A stretch of DNA of 64,000 nucleotides, taken from NCBI RefSeq assembly GCF_017592555.1, contig NZ_JAGFNS010000001.1, forward strand, positions 147,561-211,560. The letters are read 5' to 3'. The notes under the pieces were generated by a model, which ran no database searches, had not been told where the DNA came from, and saw only the letters and a list, made by a program, of their open reading frames with translations. The number at the start of each line of letters is the position of its first letter. Positions within the stretch are counted from its first letter, which is position 1. This stretch comes from Actinoplanes flavus. Its GTDB lineage: Bacteria; Actinomycetota; Actinomycetes; Mycobacteriales; Micromonosporaceae. Positions 63,918-64,000 of the stretch are shown here, piece by piece. The translations under genes were made by a program, and so were the position numbers.

Positions 63918-64000
63918 ATTTCACGCTCCGGTGACGGGGGGGGCGGGCCCCGGGGGCGGCGCCCCCCCGGAGGGGGTGCACCCTTGGACACCCCCCACCA
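63918..64000. other. G/C homopolymer-rich end of window
   Basis: After the DUF349 stop the sequence is dominated by runs of 5-8 G or C and contains nested complementary segments (GGGCGGGCCCC, GGCGGCGCCCCCCC). No gene is visible. It could form a very stable terminator-like structure, and base counts in such runs are prone to sequencing error. Confidence 0.5.

Overview
The window is high-GC actinobacterial chromosome with no RNA genes, prophage, insertion sequence or CRISPR array. The coding style (frequent GTG/TTG starts, 1-4 base gene overlaps, -10 hexamers of the TANNNT type placed 6-8 bases before start codons), a class II ribonucleotide reductase, a Spo0M homologue and many actinobacteria-only DUF families point to a filamentous member of the Micromonosporaceae such as Actinoplanes. 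The genus is an inference; the class Actinomycetia is secure.

Gene order largely follows the housekeeping block known in Mycobacterium tuberculosis from hemQ (Rv2676c) to the DUF349 protein (Rv2731). In window order: hemQ-hemY-hemE, DUF3000, rnd, dxs, TrmA/RumA-type methyltransferase, KimA-like permease, the TrkA-type pair ceoB-ceoC, DUF3159, OB-fold, DUF3710, dut, DUF3093, DUF4193, cei, suhB, sigA, DUF3039, sigB, ideR, nrdR, a small membrane protein at the chiZ position, lexA, hflX, dapF, miaA, DUF349. Inserted into this backbone are lineage-specific blocks: a trypsin-like protease (3.9-4.9 kb), fadA-fadB (6.5-9.7 kb), a two-component system with three tandem membrane-anchored beta-propeller genes (10.6-16.6 kb), folD with a probable ZTP riboswitch (18.7-19.6 kb), a helicase/XRE/TRIC segment (33-36.2 kb), psuG-psuK (36.6-38.5 kb), a protein acetyltransferase/deacetylase pair (42.1-45.9 kb), a small HTH/hydrolase/nucleotidyltransferase cluster (47.3-49.5 kb), nrdJ, and a proline/glutamine-tailed membrane propeller (55-56.7 kb).

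The genes fall into a few working groups. Tetrapyrrole synthesis (hemE, hemY, hemQ) lies at the left edge. Fatty acid beta-oxidation is encoded by fadAB under a probable TetR-type operator. Potassium homeostasis is suggested by a KimA-like APC permease divergent from two TrkA/RCK proteins. Transcription control includes the principal sigma factor, a group 2 sigma factor, IdeR, NrdR and LexA. DNA precursor supply and repair are represented by dut, nrdJ/nrdR, lexA and an HhH-GPD protein. RNA maturation and quality control include rnd, the uridine methyltransferase, miaA, dtd and hflX.

The observations most worth a second look are: the three tandem propeller proteins with conserved cysteine pairs behind dxs; a 206-bp tract shared by sigA and sigB with only one mismatch (gene conversion signature); a 45-residue membrane microprotein replacing the LysM-containing division inhibitor beside lexA; the KimA/TrkA potassium locus with a perfect 17-bp palindrome in its shared promoter; the ZTP riboswitch before folD; and several unassigned palindromic operators.
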